A stretch of 64,000 nt of DNA from Qipengyuania marincola (GCF_029688625.1 NZ_JARULC010000003.1:1-64000), one strand, 5' to 3'. Shown: positions 44,702 through 54,504, counted from the first letter of the stretch. A program made the numbers and translations. The notes: generated by a model from the sequence alone, not told the origin.

Positions 44702-45397
44702 TCAATTGCCCGTCAGCAGGGGATATGGGTTGAGCGCGGTCGCCGGTTCCCACCATTCCGCATCCTCGGTGGTCTGAAGAATGGCGAAGTGGAGATGCGG
44801 CGCCTCGTCACTCGCATTGCCCGATGACCCGACCGTGCCAAGGCGCTGACCGCGGCGGATGCGCTGACCTTCTTTCAGTCCCTCGGCATATTCGTCGAGA
44901 TGGGCGTAGTAGTAGATCGTTTGTCCATCGGTCGAACGAACGTAGACCGTATTTCCGCCCGCATCGGAGCGGAACAGCTTTTCGACGACTCCGGCGGCGG
45001 CGGCCACAACGCTGGTACCCGTGGGCGCCATTATGTCGATCGCCTCGTGCAGGCGGCTGCCGCCCGCGCGCGAATCGCTGAAGGTGTCGGTCAAGTCTCC
45101 CGGGCGGATATTCTTGACCGGAACGAGCAGCTGGCGTGCCTGCGCCTCGTCCAGCCCCTGTGCGGTTCGCGTATCGAGCGCTCCGGCATCGGGGGCATCG
45201 GTTTCGATCTGCTCAGGATCGAGGCTCGGCGATGGTGCCGTGGAGACCGGACTGGGCGCGGCCTCCGCCGGCCGAGTCGCCGCGCGCTGGCTCTCGCCAG
45301 TGGCATTCTCGATCAGGCTCCCGCCCACAATGATCCACACCGCACTCGTCAGCGTGGCGGTGATGACGATGGTGAGAATGCGATCGACAAGGCCCAT
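44702..45397 (-). CDS. M23 (LytM)-family metallopeptidase
   Basis: A 231-aa inner-membrane-anchored endopeptidase acting on peptidoglycan. One N-terminal segment (about 8-30) is followed by a Pro/Ala-rich linker and a LytM domain with complete zinc ligands: HEAID (His117, Asp121), His166 and HLHF (His201, His203). The catalytic site therefore looks active. It lies 18 bp downstream of the L,D-transpeptidase on the same strand; together they look like a small cell-wall remodelling operon. Confidence 0.9.
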   Translation of the reverse strand: MGLVDRILTIVITATLTSAVWIIVGGSLIENATGESQRAATRPAEAAPSPVSTAPSPSLDPEQIETDAPDAGALDTRTAQGLDEAQARQLLVPVKNIRPGDLTDTFSDSRAGGSRLHEAIDIMAPTGTSVVAAAAGVVEKLFRSDAGGNTVYVRSTDGQTIYYYAHLDEYAEGLKEGQRIRRGQRLGTVGSSGNASDEAPHLHFAILQTTEDAEWWEPATALNPYPLLTGN

Positions 45398-45415
45398 GGC
45401 GGCGAGACTAGCGCG

Positions 45416-46705
45416 TCATGCTTCGAAAATCACCTGCGTCGATTGCGAAACCATCCCCGCAAGCCGCGCCGCGTCCCAATTCGTCAGGCGCACGCAGCCG
45501 CTCGACTGCGCCCGACCGATGGTTTCGGGATCGGGCGTACCATGCAGGCCATAATGCTCTTTGCTTAGATCGATCCACACAACACCGACCGGCGAATTGG
45601 GCCCCGGCGGCAATTTATACGTCTTGCCATCCTCCTTGCCACCACTCAGAACTTCGGGATCGTAGCTGTAGGGCGGATTGTAGGCCTCGCCGACAATATC
45701 CCACTCACCAAGGGGCAAGGGAAACTCGCTGGAACCCGAACTTACGGTGAAGAGAGCCACCAGCTTTTCCCCCTGGTAAGCCTTCAGCGTCTTGCCCGCC
45801 TTGCTGACGACGATGCGATCCACTTCGGGCTGGTCGCTGCCGACGCCAAGCGAAGCGAGCGTTTGCTGCCAGCTGGTATCCTCGATGGAGCCAGGCGCGA
45901 TCCTGTCGCCGCCGATATTGGGCACGCGGATTTGCTGGCCGGGCTTGAAGAAGCTGTCGCCCTGCCCGCTTGCCCCGGACGCGGTCCGCGTCGCGGTGCT
46001 ACTCGGCGTCGATGACGGCGTCGCGCTCGCTTCAGGCGCGGGCGATGCGCTCGACGAACCGGCCGTCTCGCTACCTGCTCCGGCGGGTCGGCCATTCGGG
46101 TTGAGCTGCTTCAACACGTCAATCGTCGTGTGAAAACGTTCGGCCAGACGTTCGTCGAGCGATTTGTAGCCCAGTCGGTCCAGCTCCGCCTTGGCCGCCG
46201 TGTCTTCGGGAATGTCGGTATATTCGGCGTCGCTCCAGCTCGCCGGAATGGTCACGACGCGCGTGGCGGGAATACGGTCCCATTCGGCAAGCGCCTGTTT
46301 GGTCGCTTCATCCAGCTCGCCGGTCACATCGAGGTCATTGGCTTCCTGGAAGCCGTTGAGCGCGTTTTCGGTGCTCATTCCCATCTTGCCATCGATGACG
46401 CCGGGCCCAAAGCCAATGCGGTCGAGCACGACCTGTGCCTGCATGATCGGGCGGTCTTCGGGATCGGGGATGTCCGCGGCCTGCGCATCGCTGCCCGCGT
46501 CTGCCGCATCGCCCTCGTTCATATAGCGGTCGTCGTTGGAGGCCATCGTGTCGGCGAGATTGTCTTCGCCATAGGTCTCGTAACCGTAATCCGTGCCCTG
46601 GTTGGCGGACGCGACGGTGTCGGTGTCCTGCTCATTATCCTGCCCCTGCATTCCGCAGGCAGCGAGCGCGATTGACGAGACGGCGGCAAAAACGAGTGCG
46701 CGCAT
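45416..46705 (-). CDS. L,D-transpeptidase lipoprotein with peptidoglycan-binding domain
   Basis: A 429-aa lipoprotein (lipobox LAAC, Cys17). After an acidic linker it has a peptidoglycan-binding-1 domain (about 90-140, AQVVLDRIGFGPGVIDGKMG), a LysM-like or linker region (ERFHTTIDVLKQLNP) and a Ser/Thr/Pro-rich segment. The C-terminal YkuD domain has HGTPDP and SSGCVRL with catalytic Cys404. It would crosslink peptidoglycan 3-3 or attach proteins in the periplasm. Confidence 0.9.
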   Translation of the reverse strand: MRALVFAAVSSIALAACGMQGQDNEQDTDTVASANQGTDYGYETYGEDNLADTMASNDDRYMNEGDAADAGSDAQAADIPDPEDRPIMQAQVVLDRIGFGPGVIDGKMGMSTENALNGFQEANDLDVTGELDEATKQALAEWDRIPATRVVTIPASWSDAEYTDIPEDTAAKAELDRLGYKSLDERLAERFHTTIDVLKQLNPNGRPAGAGSETAGSSSASPAPEASATPSSTPSSTATRTASGASGQGDSFFKPGQQIRVPNIGGDRIAPGSIEDTSWQQTLASLGVGSDQPEVDRIVVSKAGKTLKAYQGEKLVALFTVSSGSSEFPLPLGEWDIVGEAYNPPYSYDPEVLSGGKEDGKTYKLPPGPNSPVGVVWIDLSKEHYGLHGTPDPETIGRAQSSGCVRLTNWDAARLAGMVSQSTQVIFEA

Positions 46706-46758
46706 GGTGAGACCTCTCCTGAATGTGGGACAGGGAACGTCCCTTCAGGTGAGCAAAC

Positions 46759-47382
46759 TCACTGCCGCCCGATTTGCTCCGAAAATGCTTTGATCGCGGC
46801 CACTTCGTCGCCGTTCCAGACCGAACCCGACACGGCGAGGAAATCCGCCCCTGCCTCCACGAGTGGCCTGCAATTATCCGGCGTGATCCCGCCGATCGCG
46901 ACACAGGGGATTTCGAACAGGCCTGCCCACCAGGACAATATCTCCGGTTCCGGTCGATGATCGCTCTGCTTGGTGGTCGATGGATGGAACGCTCCGAAAG
47001 CGACGTAATCGGCTCCCGCTTCTCCCGCTTCCATCGCAAGGTGCCTGGAGGCATGACAGGTAACCCCAATCTGCGCCTCGCGGCCGAGCTGCTCGCGCGC
47101 ATCCTTGGGATCGCCGTCGCCCTGCCCGAGATGGACCCCGTCGGCCCCGAGCCGCCTGGCAAGCGCGACATCGTCGTTCACGATGAAGGCAACATCGCGC
47201 GCGGCGCAGAGGGCCTGAAGCGGCTCGGCAAGCCTTGCAGCCTCGTGCTGCACGATACCCTTCACTCTGAACTGGAAGGCGGTGACAAGCCCCTTCCCCG
47301 CGTCGAGGGCGCGTTCGAGACGGTCGGGAAACTCCCCCGAAACGTCGAGGGGCGAGATGAGATAGAGTTGGCAGTCGGTCAT
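46759..47382 (-). CDS. thiE: Thiamine phosphate synthase
   Basis: Couples the pyrimidine and thiazole moieties of thiamine. The 207-aa TIM barrel has the family residues QFRVKG (pyrimidine site), FIVNDDVALARRLGADGVHLGQ and VAIGGITPDN with a phosphate-binding glycine loop. The start is ATG 47382. No TPP riboswitch is seen in the 80-bp upstream gap, so control is unclear. It precedes the L,D-transpeptidase gene by 53 bp. Confidence 0.92.
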   Translation of the reverse strand: MTDCQLYLISPLDVSGEFPDRLERALDAGKGLVTAFQFRVKGIVQHEAARLAEPLQALCAARDVAFIVNDDVALARRLGADGVHLGQGDGDPKDAREQLGREAQIGVTCHASRHLAMEAGEAGADYVAFGAFHPSTTKQSDHRPEPEILSWWAGLFEIPCVAIGGITPDNCRPLVEAGADFLAVSGSVWNGDEVAAIKAFSEQIGRQ

Positions 47383-47462
47383 TGCCTGCGACCTCTAGTG
47401 CGACGCTGACGCTTCGTCACCTGTTCAGATGTCAGACAGGGCCTTGCGCGCCATATCGGTGC

Positions 47463-47852
47463 ATGAAATCGCTTTCTGCCACCCCGCTTCTCTTCGTCCT
47501 CGGCGCATGCGCCATCATACCCGATACGCCGCGCGTCGATGGCGATGCGCAGGACCAGGGAAGCGCGATCGGGATCAACCAGGCTGTCTGGGCAGGCGAT
47601 ACGATCCTGAAACCGCTGGCGGTGACCGAAGACAGTCGCTGCCCCGTCGATGCCGAATGCGTCTGGGCGGGCAAGCTGGTGGTTTCCACCCGGATCACGG
47701 CCACGCACTGGACGCAGACCGCACCGCTCACCCTGGGCGAGCCTTACGAGGTAATGGGGCGGACCTACGAATTGGTGGAGGCGACGCCGGACCGGAGAGC
47801 GACCGGCACGATCGGTTCGGGCGACTACCGCTTCGTGTTCGCGCGCCGCTAG
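47463..47852 (+). CDS. Small lipoprotein of unknown function
   Basis: A 129-aa lipoprotein (lipobox LGAC, Cys16). The mature part includes a Cys pair (RCPVDAECVW) and a beta-rich C-terminus ending GSGDYRFVFARR. ATG 47463 gives a normal signal peptide; the longer frame overlaps the thiE promoter region. The stop is 3 bp from the convergent aldolase gene. Family not recognised. Confidence 0.7.
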   Translation: MKSLSATPLLFVLGACAIIPDTPRVDGDAQDQGSAIGINQAVWAGDTILKPLAVTEDSRCPVDAECVWAGKLVVSTRITATHWTQTAPLTLGEPYEVMGRTYELVEATPDRRATGTIGSGDYRFVFARR

Positions 47853-47855
47853 GCG

Positions 47856-48743
47856 TCAGGTCACGCTAGCGGCGTGGATCTGATCGATGGCGCCAGACAG
47901 CGTTTCGTCGAATTCCGTATCGCTCTGTTCATGCCGCAAATCCTGCAGCAAGCCGCGGCTAAAGCTGGCGATCATACCGGGATTTTTCGCAAGTTCGCTA
48001 CAGGCCTCATCCGTGGAATAGCCGCCGGACAGGGCCACGACGCGCAGGACCTTGGGGTGATTTGTGAGGCCGGAATAGAGGCCCGCGGTCTTGGGGATCG
48101 ATAGCTTCAGCATGATCTGCTGACCTTCGGGTAGCGCGTCGAGGCCCTCTTCGATCGCCTGCAGCATGATAGCCTCGCCCTCGGCCCGGTCATCGGCGGT
48201 GATGTCGTATTCGGGCTCGAGGATCGGCACCAGGCCGGTCGACAGGATACGCGCGCCCTCGGCGAACTGCTGACGCACATTTTCCTTGATTCCGGCCGGA
48301 TTGGCCGACTTGAGCACGCTGCGCATCTTGGTGCCGAACACGCCAAGATCCTTCGCGCGTCGGCACATGTCCTCGAGGTTGGGATTGGGCTTCATCAGCT
48401 GCGCCCCGTCGCGCTCGTCCTCCAGCCCCTTGTCGACTTTCAGGAAAGGAACGATGCCGCGTTCCTTGAGGCGCGTCGGCACGCTCTTGCCTCCGCTCGT
48501 TCCTTCCATCGTCTTCTCGAACAGGATCGCGCCCAGTACCTTCCCATTGCCAAAGCACGGCGCCTCGATGATCCGCTGGCGCATTTCGTGGATCAGAGCG
48601 AACATTTCGTCTTCGGAACTCCACGCGCCTTCCTCGATCCCGTAGCCGCGCAGCGCCTTCGGTGTCGAGCCGCCGGACTGGTCGAGCGCCGCGATAAAAC
48701 CTTGGCCGGTGGCGATACGCGCCGTCATTTCCTCGAAAGTCAT
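47856..48743 (-). CDS. Class I fructose-bisphosphate aldolase
   Basis: A 295-aa glycolytic aldolase. It has the class I pattern rather than the zinc-dependent class II: AALDQSGGSTPKAL near the start, EKTMEG, LVPILEPEYDI, and LKLSIPKTAG with the probable Schiff-base lysine. The ATG at 48743 (MTFEEM) is chosen; an in-frame ATG eight codons upstream is possible. It is separated from the thioesterase by 92 bp and may have its own promoter or be the tail of the tkt-gap-pgk transcript. Confidence 0.92.
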   Translation of the reverse strand: MTFEEMTARIATGQGFIAALDQSGGSTPKALRGYGIEEGAWSSEDEMFALIHEMRQRIIEAPCFGNGKVLGAILFEKTMEGTSGGKSVPTRLKERGIVPFLKVDKGLEDERDGAQLMKPNPNLEDMCRRAKDLGVFGTKMRSVLKSANPAGIKENVRQQFAEGARILSTGLVPILEPEYDITADDRAEGEAIMLQAIEEGLDALPEGQQIMLKLSIPKTAGLYSGLTNHPKVLRVVALSGGYSTDEACSELAKNPGMIASFSRGLLQDLRHEQSDTEFDETLSGAIDQIHAASVT

Positions 48744-48835
48744 GCTGATGATCCCGTGTCTGTGCATTCGTATGCGCCGCCCTTAGCCAAGCGGTTTTGC
48801 GGTCGCAACCGCACTCAGCCAAAATAGCTGTGCCG

Positions 48836-49282
48836 TTACACCGAGGTGCGGGTGATCTTGCGAATGATGCCGGTGAAACTAAGCGCCGGGGTGCCGTCAC
48901 CCGTGACAAGCCCACGTACGAAAATGGTCTTGCCGCCTCCGCGCGTCACCTCTCCGCGGGCCTCGACCATCTGCCCGACGCTGATCCCGCCGAGAAAATC
49001 ACCCGAGAGATTGATCGTAACGCCGAAATTCTCGCCGAGTTCTTCCTGGGCAATCGTGAACAGGGCAAAATCGGCGAAGGTCATCATGCAGCCGCCATGC
49101 ATCGAACCGGCGCCGTTCATGTGCTCGGGACCTGCGCGAAAGGCGCTGACGCGCTCGCCATCAATCTCGCGCATGTAGAAAGGTCCGGCGCGCGTTTCGA
49201 AGGCGTCGTGCGTCCAGCTGCTCCAGCCTGCCCACTCCCCCTCGGTAATGAGAGTCGGCCCATGGGTCGTCATCTCGCTCAT
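48836..49282 (-). CDS. PaaI-family (hot-dog fold) thioesterase
   Basis: A 148-aa protein with the hot-dog signature MHGGCMMTFADFALF. The His-Gly-Gly and downstream Asp are the usual catalytic region of acyl-CoA thioesterases. Its ATG overlaps the pgk stop by 4 bp, so it is translated with the glycolytic cluster. Substrate unknown. Confidence 0.85.
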   Translation of the reverse strand: MSEMTTHGPTLITEGEWAGWSSWTHDAFETRAGPFYMREIDGERVSAFRAGPEHMNGAGSMHGGCMMTFADFALFTIAQEELGENFGVTINLSGDFLGGISVGQMVEARGEVTRGGGKTIFVRGLVTGDGTPALSFTGIIRKITRTSV

Positions 49283-50478
49283 GCGGTCAGAGCGGCGACG
49301 CCCGGCAAATCCTTGCCTTCCATCCATTCGAGGAAGGCCCCGCCCGCGGTCGAAACGAAGGTGAAATCCTCCTTCACCCCGGCATGGGCAAGCGCGGCAA
49401 CCGTATCCCCGCCGCCAGCCACGGACGTGAGCGAACCATCCTGCGTCAGCGCTGCCGCAGTCTTGGCGAGCGCCACCGTGGCGGCATCGAAGGGTTCGAT
49501 CTCGAAGGCGCCGAGCGGCCCGTTCCAAACCAGCGTGCGACATGTCTTCAGCACGTCGCCCAGCGCCTCGGTCGCGAGCGGGCCGACGTCGAGGATTAAC
49601 TCGTCATTCGCAACTTCATGGACGTTGCAGGTTCGCAACGAAGACGGGTTGGCGGCGAATTCCTTCGCAACCACGACGTCATAAGGCAGGTGCACCGTGC
49701 AACCGGCATGATCGGCCTCGTCCATGATGCGGCTGGCGGTGTCGGTAAGGTCGTGCTCGCACAGGCTTTTGCCGACATCGACGCCCTTTGCGGCAAGGAA
49801 GGTGTTCGCCATCCCGCCGCCGATGATGAGGTGCTGAACCTTGCCGACAAGGTTCTCGAGCACGTCGAGCTTGGTCGAGACCTTTGCCCCGCCGACCACT
49901 GCCGCCACCGGCTGTTCCGGATTGCCGAGGGCTGCGTCCAGCGCCTTCAACTCGGCCTCCATCGCGCGCCCCGCATAGGCAGGCAAATGGTGCGCCAGAC
50001 CCTCGGTCGAGGCATGGGCACGATGCGCCGCGGAGAAGGCATCATTGACGTAGAAATCGCCATGGGCGGCGATTCCCTTAACGAATTCCGGATCGTTCGT
50101 TTCCTCACCCGGCCAGAAACGGACGTTGTCGAGCAGGCCGATATCGCCGTTCCCGAGGATGCCGATCGATTGTTCGACCACCGGGCCCATGACCTCGGGA
50201 ATGAACATGATTTCCTTATGCAGCACCTTCTCGACATCGCCCTGCACGAAGCTGGTGCTCATGGTCGAATGGCGTTGCCCCTTGGGGCGGCCGTAATGGG
50301 CGAGCAAAAGCACCTTGGCGCCTCTGTCCGTGAGTTCGAGGATTGTGGGTTTCACCGCCTCGACCCGCGTAACATCGGTGGCCGACCCGTCCTTCATCGG
50401 GAGATTGAGATCGACGCGCACCAGCGCGACCTTGCCGGTGATATCGCCAAGGTCGTCGAGGGTCCGGAATTTACTCAT
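49279..50478 (-). CDS. pgk: Phosphoglycerate kinase
   Basis: A 399-aa enzyme interconverting 1,3-bisphosphoglycerate and 3-phosphoglycerate. Recognisable are VALVRVDLNLP near the start, the LLLAHYGRPKG loop, and the nucleotide-binding VAGGGDTVAAL near the C-terminus. ATG 50478 lies 11 bp downstream of gap. The gene overlaps the thioesterase by 4 bp. Confidence 0.96.
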   Translation of the reverse strand: MSKFRTLDDLGDITGKVALVRVDLNLPMKDGSATDVTRVEAVKPTILELTDRGAKVLLLAHYGRPKGQRHSTMSTSFVQGDVEKVLHKEIMFIPEVMGPVVEQSIGILGNGDIGLLDNVRFWPGEETNDPEFVKGIAAHGDFYVNDAFSAAHRAHASTEGLAHHLPAYAGRAMEAELKALDAALGNPEQPVAAVVGGAKVSTKLDVLENLVGKVQHLIIGGGMANTFLAAKGVDVGKSLCEHDLTDTASRIMDEADHAGCTVHLPYDVVVAKEFAANPSSLRTCNVHEVANDELILDVGPLATEALGDVLKTCRTLVWNGPLGAFEIEPFDAATVALAKTAAALTQDGSLTSVAGGGDTVAALAHAGVKEDFTFVSTAGGAFLEWMEGKDLPGVAALTA

Positions 50479-50489
50479 CCTGTTGTCCT

Positions 50490-51497
50490 TTAAAGGAACT
50501 TCGCCATCACACCGGCGGTGTCGATCATGCGGTTCGAGAAGCCCCATTCATTGTCGTACCAGCTGACTACGCGGGCAAGCTTGCCTTCCATTACACTGGT
50601 TTCGAGGCTGTCGATGGTCGAGCTGGCCGGATAGTGGTTGAAGTCGCTGCTGACGAGCGGCTGGTCGGTGTAGTCGAGCACGCCCTTCATCTTGCCTTCC
50701 GCCGCTTCCTTGAGCGCAGCATTCAATTCCTCGGCGCTGGTGTCGCGGCCGGGGGTGAAGACGAGATCGACGAGACTGACGTTAGGCGTCGGTACGCGGA
50801 CCGAGCTGCCGTCGAGCTTGCCGGCCAGTTCGGGCAGCACAAGGCCGACCGCGCGCGCTGCGCCGGTGGTGGTCGGAATCATGTTCTGCGCACCGCCGCG
50901 GGCACGGCGCATGTCGCCATGCATCTGGTCGAGCATACGCTGGTCGTTGGTGTAGCTGTGGATCGTGGTCATGAAGCCGCGCTCGATCCCGACAGTATCG
51001 TGCAGCACCTTGGCCATCGGCGAGAGGCAGTTGGTGGTGCAGCTGGCATTGGAAACGATCACGTCGTCAGCGGTCAATACATCGTGGTTCACGCCGTAGA
51101 CGATCGTGGCCGAGACATTCTTGGCCGGGGCCGAGATCAGCACCCGCTTGGCACCCGCCTTGAGGTGCGGTTCGGCGGCCTCGTGGCTCTGGAAGAAGCC
51201 GGTGCATTCCAGCACTATGTCGATGCCCTGTGCGGCATGCGGCAGATTGCCCGGATCGCGCTCGGAAGTCACCTTGATCGACTTGCCGTTGACGACGATC
51301 GCATCGCCATCGACCTCGACGGTGCCGGGGAAACGGCCATGCGTGCTGTCATATTGGAACAACAGGCCATTCGACTTGGTGTCTGCCAGGTCGTTGATCG
51401 AAACGAGGTCAAGATCGTGATCGTCCCGCTCCAGAATGGCGCGCGCCACGAGGCGGCCGATGCGTCCGAAACCGTTGATTGCAACCTTCGTCGCCAT
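50490..51497 (-). CDS. gap: Glyceraldehyde-3-phosphate dehydrogenase
   Basis: A 335-aa NAD-type enzyme with the Rossmann start [10 protein letters not shown] and catalytic Cys153 in [11 protein letters not shown] partner His lies about 27 residues on ([10 protein letters not shown]), and the C-terminal part has [13 protein letters not shown]. Asp follows the second strand region (INDLADTKS), consistent with NAD preference. It lies 15 bp downstream of tkt and 11 bp upstream of pgk in a likely single operon. Confidence 0.97.
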   Translation of the reverse strand: MATKVAINGFGRIGRLVARAILERDDHDLDLVSINDLADTKSNGLLFQYDSTHGRFPGTVEVDGDAIVVNGKSIKVTSERDPGNLPHAAQGIDIVLECTGFFQSHEAAEPHLKAGAKRVLISAPAKNVSATIVYGVNHDVLTADDVIVSNASCTTNCLSPMAKVLHDTVGIERGFMTTIHSYTNDQRMLDQMHGDMRRARGGAQNMIPTTTGAARAVGLVLPELAGKLDGSSVRVPTPNVSLVDLVFTPGRDTSAEELNAALKEAAEGKMKGVLDYTDQPLVSSDFNHYPASSTIDSLETSVMEGKLARVVSWYDNEWGFSNRMIDTAGVMAKFL

Positions 51498-51512
51498 GAT
51501 AGAAGCTCCTGC

Positions 51513-53501
51513 TTAGCCGTTCAGTTTGTTCATGATTTTCGGGACGATTGCGTCCGCCGTGATACCGAATTTCTCGAACAGGTCTTCCGCCGGGGCACTG
51601 GCCCCGAAACGGTCGATCCCGATATTCAGGCCGTTCGCCATGGTGTAGCGTTCCCACCCGAAGGTCGTCCCCGCCTCGATGCTGACGCGCAGGATCTGCG
51701 ACGGATCGACATTCGGCAGGATGTCGTCGCGATAGGCCGCGTCCTGCTCGTCGAACAATTCGGTGCAGACCATCGAAACGACATCGACCCCAATGCCATC
51801 CTTTTCCAGGCGCTCCGCACATTCGAGCGCGACATGCACTTCAGAGCCGCTGGCGATGAGGATAACGCGACGCGCGCCGTCGGCGCTCTTGAGGCGGTAT
51901 GCGCCCTTGCTCGAAGCACCCATGCCTTCCGATGTCCGGACCTGCGGCAAGCTCTGGCGGCTCAACGCAAGGACTGTCGGGCGGTCTTTCTCGCGCAGCG
52001 CGATGTCCCAGCACTCGGCCGTTTCCACGGCATCGGCGGGCCGCATCACGAGGAGGTTCGGCATCATGCGCAGTGACTGGACATGCTCGATCGGCTGGTG
52101 GGTGGGACCATCCTCGCCCAGCCCGATGCTATCATGGGTCATCACGTAGATTGCGCGCGCCTGCTGCAAGGCCGACAGGCGGATCGCACCGCGGCAATAG
52201 TCCGTGAAGACCAGGAAGGTCCCGCCATAGGGGATGACTCCGCCATGCAGCGCCATGCCGTTCATCGCGGCAGCCATGCCGAATTCACGAATGCCGTAAT
52301 AGATATAGCGGCCGGAATAGTCGTCGGCGGTAAACGGTCCGATGCCGCCCGCCTTGGTGTTGTTCGAGCCGGTCAGATCGGCGCTGCCGCCCATGGTTTC
52401 GGTCAGCTGGCCATTGATCTGCGCGAGCGCCATCTCGCTTGCCTTGCGCGTTGCCACCTTCTGCGGGTCTGCGACTAGCTTTTCGATATAGTCATCGAGG
52501 CTGAAGCTATCGGGCAGGTCACCTGCCATGCGCCGCTCGAATTCCGCGCGGCGGCCATCGTTCGACAGCCGATCCCGCCAACCGCGATGCTCGGCTTTAC
52601 CTCGCTCGCCCGTGCTGTGCCAGTCGGAGGCGACCTGATCGGGAATGACGAAGGGCTCGGCATCCCAGCCAAGCTGCTCGCGTGCAGCGGCTATCTCATC
52701 AGCGCCCAGCGGTGCCCCATGCGTGGCACTGGTGCCTTGCTTGTTCGGAGCTCCCTTACCGATCACCGTCTGACAGGCGATCAGCGAGGGGCGCTCATTG
52801 GCCAGCGCCTCGTCCATCGCGCGGCGGATATCGTCGAAATCGTGGCCGTTGCAGCTCACGACGTGCCATCCGGTGGCCTCGTATCGCGCTTTTATATCCT
52901 CGCTGGTGGAAAGCGCGGTCGATCCGTCGATGGTGATGTTGTTGTCATCCCACAGCACGTTCATGCGACCGAGCTTGAGATGTCCGGCGAGGCCGATCGC
53001 CTCGTGGTTGATGCCTTCCATCAGGCAGCCGTCCCCTGCGATGACCCAGGTGCGGTGATCGACGAGATTGTCACCGAAGTCAGTATTCAGCTTGCGCTCG
53101 GCAATGGCCATGCCGACAGCCATCGCGAGGCCCTGACCCAGAGGCCCCGTGGTGCATTCCACACCGTCGAGCAGGAAGTTCTCGGGATGGCCCGCACAAG
53201 GACTGCCGAGCTGGCGGAAATTGCGGATGTCCTGCATCGTCGGCGCCGCATACCCGGACAGGTGCAGGAGCGCGTAGATCAGCATCGATCCATGTCCGGC
53301 GGACAGGATGAAGCGGTCGCGATCGGCCCAGTCGGGGGCCGAGGCGTCGAACCTCAGATACTCGCTCCACAATACCGTCGCGACATCGGCCATGCCCATC
53401 GGCATGCCGGGATGTCCGGAATTCGCCGCCTGCACCGCATCCATGGAAAGGGCCCGGATGGCATTGGCCATCTGGACCATGCGGGGCGTTTCGAGGCTCA
53501 T
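51513..53501 (-). CDS. tkt: Transketolase
   Basis: A 662-aa thiamine-diphosphate enzyme of the pentose phosphate pathway. ThDP-binding elements are GHPGMPMGMAD, GDGCLMEGINHEAIG with the metal loop, and GEDGPTHQPIEH with the catalytic Glu region. Length and motifs are standard. It heads the tkt-gap-pgk-thioesterase cluster. Its upstream gap (53502-53676) is divergent with the coiled-coil/zapA genes. Confidence 0.96.
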   Translation of the reverse strand: MSLETPRMVQMANAIRALSMDAVQAANSGHPGMPMGMADVATVLWSEYLRFDASAPDWADRDRFILSAGHGSMLIYALLHLSGYAAPTMQDIRNFRQLGSPCAGHPENFLLDGVECTTGPLGQGLAMAVGMAIAERKLNTDFGDNLVDHRTWVIAGDGCLMEGINHEAIGLAGHLKLGRMNVLWDDNNITIDGSTALSTSEDIKARYEATGWHVVSCNGHDFDDIRRAMDEALANERPSLIACQTVIGKGAPNKQGTSATHGAPLGADEIAAAREQLGWDAEPFVIPDQVASDWHSTGERGKAEHRGWRDRLSNDGRRAEFERRMAGDLPDSFSLDDYIEKLVADPQKVATRKASEMALAQINGQLTETMGGSADLTGSNNTKAGGIGPFTADDYSGRYIYYGIREFGMAAAMNGMALHGGVIPYGGTFLVFTDYCRGAIRLSALQQARAIYVMTHDSIGLGEDGPTHQPIEHVQSLRMMPNLLVMRPADAVETAECWDIALREKDRPTVLALSRQSLPQVRTSEGMGASSKGAYRLKSADGARRVILIASGSEVHVALECAERLEKDGIGVDVVSMVCTELFDEQDAAYRDDILPNVDPSQILRVSIEAGTTFGWERYTMANGLNIGIDRFGASAPAEDLFEKFGITADAIVPKIMNKLNG

Positions 53502-53676
53502 GTGTATTGTCTCCGCAAGAGGTGGCGATTCGACGCGCCGCTGCCATCGCGGAGGCAGGGCGGCAGGTCAAGGCGAGGGGGTGTCGGTGGCTAAGCGTGC
53601 ACCGGCTGACCCATCTTATCAACAGGTCGGCGCAAGGCTTTGCCTTGGCTCGGCAAACTGGGTAAATCCGATACCC

Positions 53677-53883
53677 ATGTCTCAGCAACGCATCGCGCAG
53701 GCAATGGAGCGGATAGAACGCGCCCTCGGCCGCATCGAAACGCAGGCGGCGCTGGCGCGCCATTCAGGCACCGGTCAGGACAGCGATGACTCCAACCTCG
53801 CGGCTCGTCACGAAGCGCTCCGCACGTCGGTCGAAGCCAGCCTCGCAGAGCTCGACGGCCTTATCGAAAGGCTTGAACAATGA
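53677..53883 (+). CDS. Small coiled-coil protein preceding zapA
   Basis: A 68-aa protein predicted to be two helices (MERIERALGRIETQAALA and VEASLAELDGLIERLEQ) with heptad-like hydrophobics. Its stop overlaps the zapA start by 4 bp (ATGA), so the two are co-translated. A cell-division accessory role is suggested only by this linkage. Confidence 0.7.
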   Translation: MSQQRIAQAMERIERALGRIETQAALARHSGTGQDSDDSNLAARHEALRTSVEASLAELDGLIERLEQ

Positions 53884-54188
53884 GCGACGTGACGCTGCAT
53901 GTCGGTGGCCGCAATTATACGGTCGCGTGCCAGGATGGGCAGGAAGGTCATATCCAGCGCCTCGCCGAAGTGATCGATGCAAAGCTCTCCTCGATGGGGG
54001 CGAACCTGTCCACGCAGGAGGCGAAGAACCTGCTGTTTGCCGCGCTGCTTCTGGCCGATGAACTCGAGGAATCGCAGAAGGCCCCTGCCCCTTCCGAGCC
54101 CGCGGATTTCGACACCACCAGGCTTGCAACGCAGCTGGAGCGGATCGCTGCGGCGCTGGAGAATGCCGCAACCACCCTTGAGAGCTGA
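53880..54188 (+). CDS. zapA: Cell division protein ZapA
   Basis: A 102-aa FtsZ-ring stabiliser. The N-terminal beta-hairpin domain (VTLHVGGRNYTVAC) and following helix (HIQRLAEVIDAKL) fit ZapA. A longer C-terminal coiled coil follows. The gene is succeeded by 6S RNA and fau, a conserved order in many proteobacteria. Confidence 0.88.
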   Translation: MSDVTLHVGGRNYTVACQDGQEGHIQRLAEVIDAKLSSMGANLSTQEAKNLLFAALLLADELEESQKAPAPSEPADFDTTRLATQLERIAAALENAATTLES

Positions 54189-54212
54189 GCGCGCGCATCC
54201 TAGATAGCGCGA

Positions 54213-54403
54213 TGGCGGGGCTGCCCGGTACGAGCCGCATGAATATCCCTGAGGCTATAAGCAATCCTAGGGAGCTGTCCCTGCCCTGGAACACGGGCCA
54301 CTGCGTTCTTCGGAACGGAACCCGGGAACCGGGGTATACGGCGCCCACCTGACGTTTTAGGCGTCAGAGGATTTCAAGGTAACGACCCATGGTGGTCCCG
54401 CCA
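54213..54403 (+). ncRNA. ssrS: 6S RNA (SsrS)
   Basis: The 316-bp gap between zapA and fau holds a long self-pairing RNA. The ends close a stem (TGGCGGGGCTGCC with GGTGGTCCCGCCA, G-U pairs included). An internal region that can form the 6S open bubble follows, and a terminal hairpin CGTTC-TTCG-GAACG closes the other end. Position between zapA and fau is the classic locus of ssrS. The exact ends are approximate. 6S RNA binds sigma-70 RNA polymerase and moderates transcription in stationary phase. Confidence 0.75.
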
Positions 54404-54504
54404 CTTTCATTTTGCGCTGCCGCTTTGGTGCTTGGGCGCAGGTTTTATTCTGCGCTGACCCGCCGCTGCATGAGCGTGGGGCGCGCAAGTCTGCAGGGTT
54501 GGAT

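Noticed and set aside
46759-47462. TPP riboswitch before thiE.
   Set aside because: No CTGAGA-type THI box or matching three-way stem is visible in the upstream gap.
52587-53594. A 335-aa open frame opposite transketolase.
   Set aside because: Shadow of tkt in a high-GC region with no ribosome site or recognisable domain.
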